NCBI GenBank assembly: GCA_030770545.1
Contig: CM061105.1
Location: 7,671,001 to 7,735,000, forward strand
DNA length: 64,000 nucleotides
Direction of reading: 5' to 3'
From: Macropodus opercularis
Taxonomy: Eukaryota; Chordata; Actinopteri; Anabantiformes; Osphronemidae
The notes beneath the pieces are model-generated. The model worked only from the letters and a program-made list of their open reading frames with translations, was not told the origin of the DNA and did no database searches. Shown here one piece after another: positions 60,101 to 64,000 of this stretch (position 1 is its first letter; every line of letters begins with the position of its first letter). A program made the position numbers and the translations under genes.

Positions 60101-63100
60101 TCATATCTGATCATCCCCTGCATGTACATGTGCATGAGAGGCATTTGAGAGAGACGAAGGTAGAAGCAGTGAAACCTTAGTAAGTGTGGGATTGCCTGCG
60201 AACCGCCTCCAGCAGACAGAACGTGTCCGGGTGGACTCCCCTGTGCAGGCCCTCATTCTGTCTGTGTCACATCCCGTTTGTTACGCTGATGACAGGTGAC
60301 TCGCAAAATCTTGAATCCATACAGCTCGTGTGTTTCCTCAGATCGTCTCTGTAATTCTGTGTAAAGGTAACACACGCGTGGACCTGTCATTACCATGCAG
60401 TGAATGCTGTCCCTGCCACCTACGGTTCTGTAATATCGCCTGTTTTCATTCACTCACACTCTCTATTAGGATTCCATAAAGCACAATCTCTGTGTGTGTT
60501 GCTCCCCATCTCTGCTGCCATTACTCACTTCTGATATTTTTCAGCTTCCTCTCGGCGGCTCACCTTCTTCTCTTTCTCCTCGTGCCCCACCATGCTCACA
60601 TTTTAAAACGTCCCCTAATTGAAACGGAGAGTCATTCCAAGCAGATGGCAGGAGCTGGCCTGGGTAATTATTGCCAAACGAACCACAGCCCCTGTAGACC
60701 GTGGCTGAAATGAGTAGCGAGCTCAGTCGGACTGGGTAAGAAGCTCAGACACTGGCCGGCGCTGGCACATCTGACCTACAGAGACCACATGTGGGATCAA
60801 GCCGAGTCTGAACCCACTGCTGCCTCCGAGTTGTGCCCTCATCCCTCTTTGTTCATCCCACCGGGAGTCAGATTAATTAACATTGTATTAATACCCATGC
60901 ATGGATTTGGCTCTACGGGAGTGAAAAGGTTTGTTTGGGTGTCAAAATGTTCAACTCTGTTACCGAGGCAGAATTTCACCCTGCTGCCTCTTTGCGGATT
61001 TGTAGTAAAAATGTTATGAATCTAATTATTCTGTTATTCCTTCAAAGCTGGTTTTATGCCTCAGGGTGACGCCAGCTCTTACACTGTCACACCTACTTCC
61101 ACGCACGATAAATAGGTTTAGAAAACACGGCTGGCACTTTACGTGGGTGTGTTTGTTTTTATGACATTAGCGCACTGCTAATGACTTTATGCACTCGAGG
61201 GAAGTGTTGGTTAAAAGGATGCCACTGCCCTCGTTTGCCCTGCGATCGTCCGTCATCACCTCCAACCAAGAGTCATGTCCTACGGCTCTAACGAGGACAT
61301 GAGCAGCACTGTAGGCTCGGTAAAAACCTACAGGCTCCATGTGATGCAAGAAGAAAATGTGTTTATTTGTTGCCGTGGCACAGTTTGAGGACTGAGAGAC
61401 CTACAGTACGATGAAAGAACAAAAGGAGGAGAGAGAGACTGTTTGTGTCGCTAGAATAATGGGGTCAGTTCATTACGCTTTGTAAGAAAAGAATGAAAGA
61501 ATGTTCATTTACATTTCTATAATAGTTCTGAAACAATGGCTGCCAACTGTGGCGACGCGAAGAACGTTTCCTATTCTATGAAGCGTCAACAAGCCGAGAC
61601 GAGCTGTCATTGGTTTGACTTTGCTACTCTGACACAGAAGATAATTGAAACTGGGGCAATTAAAGAAGATTTAGAATTCGAGACGAGCCGTTGCTAAACT
61701 AAGAGCCTCGTCATCTCTCACCGCTACCGCTGGGCTGTAGGAGCAGGACGCACAACCATGTCGCACATAGCACGTACGTGACCTGAAGTGTTAAGGGTTT
61801 GATGCAGCGAGGTTTTATGCATTTTGCAGACAAGCCAGACAAAGAGCAAAACTATAAGATGTCAGAATTTTCACTCTCTGCCGTCAGGGGTTTATAGACT
61901 GATTCACATCAGTACAAGTTGCTCTGTTATCACTACCTGGGTTTAACCCTGTAAACTCAGTAAAAATCTAAATGTGATTCATGGTTTATAGGAAAAGTAA
62001 GTTCGCCCTCCTATTAAAGTTTACTGTAAGTAAGAAAAGCCAAATTGCAAAGAACCTTAAATGACCTTCAACATATTAATATAATTCTAGTTGTATTAAG
62101 TAGGTTAATAGACTCATAGTGTGTCTAAAATGCACAGCTGACACCTACTGAACAAGAAGCATAAAGACTTGAGATGGTCAAAAAACAAACCTTCACAATC
62201 ACGCAGACAAGACAAAAACAAAAAGGAAGCAAAACATGAAATTGTCATTTTACGCAAAGTCTTCCCTCAGGATAAAAATGGTAGAGTATCCTCCTCCTCT
62301 CCTACACCTCTCCTCATTGTAGACTGCCACAAATAAATCAATGTGTGGGTGACACCATGTGAAATATTCATTCACACTTTGTTTGGTCTCCACCAACACC
62401 TGAGGGAAGCATTGATTCCTCTGGCAGGTAGATGACAGAGCCCCGTTAAATGAAGGAATGGGTGCTGAAACTGGGCTCAGCATCAGCAGAACTGCAGACT
62501 TTGCACCTTGCACAGATCACATCAGTTAATAACATTAAATTATTGATTAGTGAAGCTTCAATCTGGTAAAAATGGTAACTGCCAGGCCGCTGGTGCAGGT
62601 AGTTGAGGTTGAGGGTTTGAATTAACTGAAAGATCAGATGATTCCTGTGTGAGATGGGGTCGTCCTCACCGCCCCTCAGCTAAGCTTAGCTTCAGACGAA
62701 GGCCAGCTTAGCAGAGGCTGTGTGACAGCGCTGGAGAGCTCAGCTGACGGACTCTTAACCAGTGATTTATTACTGCAGGTCCTCCTGGACGTACAGGCGG
62801 AGGGCTTTGAACGTCTCTGACCCTCGTCTGCGTTTGGCTGTTGCTACAGGTGGAGAGTGTGTTCGTGTGAAGTGCGTCTATTTGAGACTTTGGTAATAAG
62901 CGCGTCAAGCTCGTAGGTGTTACATTAAAAGTTTCCCCTCAGTTTTGTTCCGTCTATTAAACAAGCTTTATCCTGACACGGTTTTGTTTTCCAGTTATGC
63001 TTAACGTGTTTATCAGCCTGTGGCCTTGCTGGCTTGCAGTTTTCTGTGGTAAACAGGTTTGTGAGGAATACAAAAAAAAGGTTTAACCTTCTTGAGCGCG

Positions 63101-63426
63101 CAGTGCTGCTCTGTGATGAAGACCCCGGAACACACATCAGGCCAGGCGGCTCTTGGAGCGTGGAGCTAATTAGGGAGGATATCAGGAGAAAGAGAGCACC
63201 AGAATAACCTGGGGAAAGACGAGCCCGATAAGAGCGATGATATAAACAGTACACAACACTTCCTGTTCTCATTCTGTGTTTGTGTCCCTGTGTTTCCGAG
63301 CAGCCAGGAAAACCTGTGCCCCTGCAGAGTTCGCCTGCTTAAACGGCCAGTGTGTCCCAGGACGTTGGCGCTGTGACGGGGAACCAGAGTGTCCCGACGG
63401 ATCGGATGAGGCAGAGGAAACCTGCA
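44524..63426 (+). CDS. lrp8: Low-density lipoprotein receptor-related protein 8 (ApoER2), first three coding exons; 3' part outside window
   Basis: Exons 44524-44590, 45254-45370 and 63304-63426 join in phase 1-1 to give 102 complete codons. LRP8 is the type I membrane receptor for reelin and apoE-containing lipoproteins in neurons. Visible: a signal peptide (MWTDIRTLVVFHVLALGLHL), LDL-receptor class A repeat 1 (CEDGQFQC...RCIPTIWRC...DNSDEENC) and repeat 2 (TCAPAEFACLNGQC...GRWRCDGEPECPDGSDE). Each repeat has six cysteines and the calcium-binding SDE motif. Sequence is closest to human LRP8 (CEKDQFQC, RCIPSVWRC, PKKTC) rather than VLDLR, and the position beside the SCP2/SLC1A7 block agrees with human 1p32.3. 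The coding sequence continues past the right edge. Confidence 0.92.
44682..44704 (+). repeat. (TG)n microsatellite in lrp8 intron 1
   Basis: Uninterrupted TG run 92 bases after the exon 1 donor. Confidence 0.9.
45156..45250 (+). repeat. lrp8: Compound (TG)n-(TTC)n microsatellite at the lrp8 exon 2 acceptor
   Basis: TG run at 45156-45186, a TTTGTG spacer, then about 17 TTC/TCT units (45200-45250) that end directly at the acceptor cag. It serves as the polypyrimidine tract. A branch-point-like ctgac lies at about 45139-45143. Confidence 0.95.
45254..45370 (+). CDS. lrp8: lrp8 exon 2 (LDLR class A repeat 1)
   Basis: 117 bases, phase 1 at both ends, encoding one whole class A repeat with six cysteines. 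A GAC run encodes five consecutive Asp. Acceptor cag follows directly on a TTC microsatellite; donor TGTC|gtaagt. Confidence 0.95.
45371..63303 (+). other. lrp8 intron 2 (17.9 kb), no gene seen
   Basis: The largest intron in the window. ORFs up to about 139 codons (47279-47698, 53396-53815) have no recognised domain. Contains a short TG run near 49634 and an AT-rich block with (AAT)n near 53238-53297. No tRNA, recognisable transposon protein or second gene was found by eye. Confidence 0.6.
53238..53297 (+). repeat. AT-rich tandem block: 12-mer duplication plus (AAT)n
   Basis: Two copies of ATTCTTATATAA are followed by about ten ATA/AAT units. Confidence 0.85.
63304..63426 (+). CDS. lrp8: lrp8 exon 3 (LDLR class A repeat 2)
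   Basis: 123 bases, phase 1 at both ends. The start at 63304 yields CPRKTC, matching human CPKKTC. Alternative in-frame acceptors exist three bases upstream (gag) and four bases into the exon (ccag, giving CRKTC). Donor CTGCA|gtaagt. Confidence 0.93.
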
Positions 63427-64000
63427 GTAAGTAGCATCGCTCAGCTGCTCGCGTCCGGGACATTGCCCAGTGACGCGATGGGTTTGTGTTGATCTGATGC
63501 GTACAGCACCTTAAACGGCGTCCATGCGTAATTTGCTTCTACCTCTATGAACAGCAGTAAAATGCCTGCGTGAAACTGTTCTGAGGCTCCTGACAGAAGA
63601 AATGATGCTGCAGCAGGTTAATTATGTTGGCTTCTCGTGTGTTGCATCTGGATCTGCTGTCAACTTGTTTTAGACAGGATTTAAATTGACTCTCATGGAG
63701 CCTATATTCAGGTTGCTAATTTCCCTTGTTATCTCAGCTCGGGCGGCAGTTCAGCTGTCTCCCCTGCCTCCACTCGCCTACGCACTTCAGCACTCAGCGC
63801 CGTCCAATGGAAAGTGCAAGAAAGGGCTCGATTACCTCTCTGCCAAGCTGTTGGAGCTGAGGATCTCCGGCTGGCTCTCTGTCAGCTGGTGCCAGTCTAA
63901 TGCGCCCACACACTGGCGCCGACAGGGGTTCAGTAGGTCGATGTCCCCACACCAGGCAAACTCAACAGAAGGAGGCTTGAACCAGTTATTAATTGTTTTT
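63427..64000 (+). other. Start of lrp8 intron 3 to window end
   Basis: No further exon seen before the edge. Confidence 0.6.

Overview
The window is nuclear DNA from a ray-finned (teleost) fish, most likely a percomorph-type species. The evidence is vertebrate-specific genes split by GT-AG introns, many short microsatellites, intergenic gaps of only about 1-5 kb, and proteins that align throughout with human orthologues but with fish-like divergence. I cannot name the species from sequence alone. Protein comparisons are from recalled family sequences, not database searches. Exon boundaries were placed by hand from splice dinucleotides and reading phase, and all visible coding phases are consistent.

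Layout. (1) 1-5809, + strand: the last seven coding exons of scp2 (sterol carrier protein 2/SCPx), running off the left edge. (2) 8862-26019, - strand: a complete 11-exon slc1a7 (EAAT5 glutamate transporter), tail-to-tail with scp2. (3) 30985-32157, + strand: three-exon shisal2a (FAM159A), head-to-head with slc1a7. (4) 37612-38307, + strand: the orthologue of human C1orf210 (endosomal membrane protein TEMP), two coding exons. (5) 39139-39837, - strand: intronless coding region of tmem125, tail-to-tail with the previous gene. (6) 44524 to past the right edge, + strand: signal-peptide exon and first two LDL-receptor class A exons of lrp8 (ApoER2), with a roughly 18 kb second intron that fills most of the right third.

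The genes are not an operon or pathway; they are a conserved-synteny block. scp2, slc1a7, shisal2a and lrp8 are neighbours on human 1p32.3, while C1orf210 and TMEM125 are adjacent on human 1p34.2, so the window joins two segments about 10 Mb apart in human. I saw no CRISPR array, prokaryotic element, viral gene, tRNA/rRNA gene or intact transposon.

The most interesting observations are: a (TG)n-(TTC)n microsatellite that forms the polypyrimidine tract of lrp8 exon 2, an in-frame exon encoding one whole ligand-binding repeat; an overlapping out-of-frame upstream ORF in lrp8; tandem splice acceptors in shisal2a and lrp8; and an apparent signal peptide in the TEMP orthologue, whose human counterpart lacks one. 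I did not find a convincing wholly new biological system.
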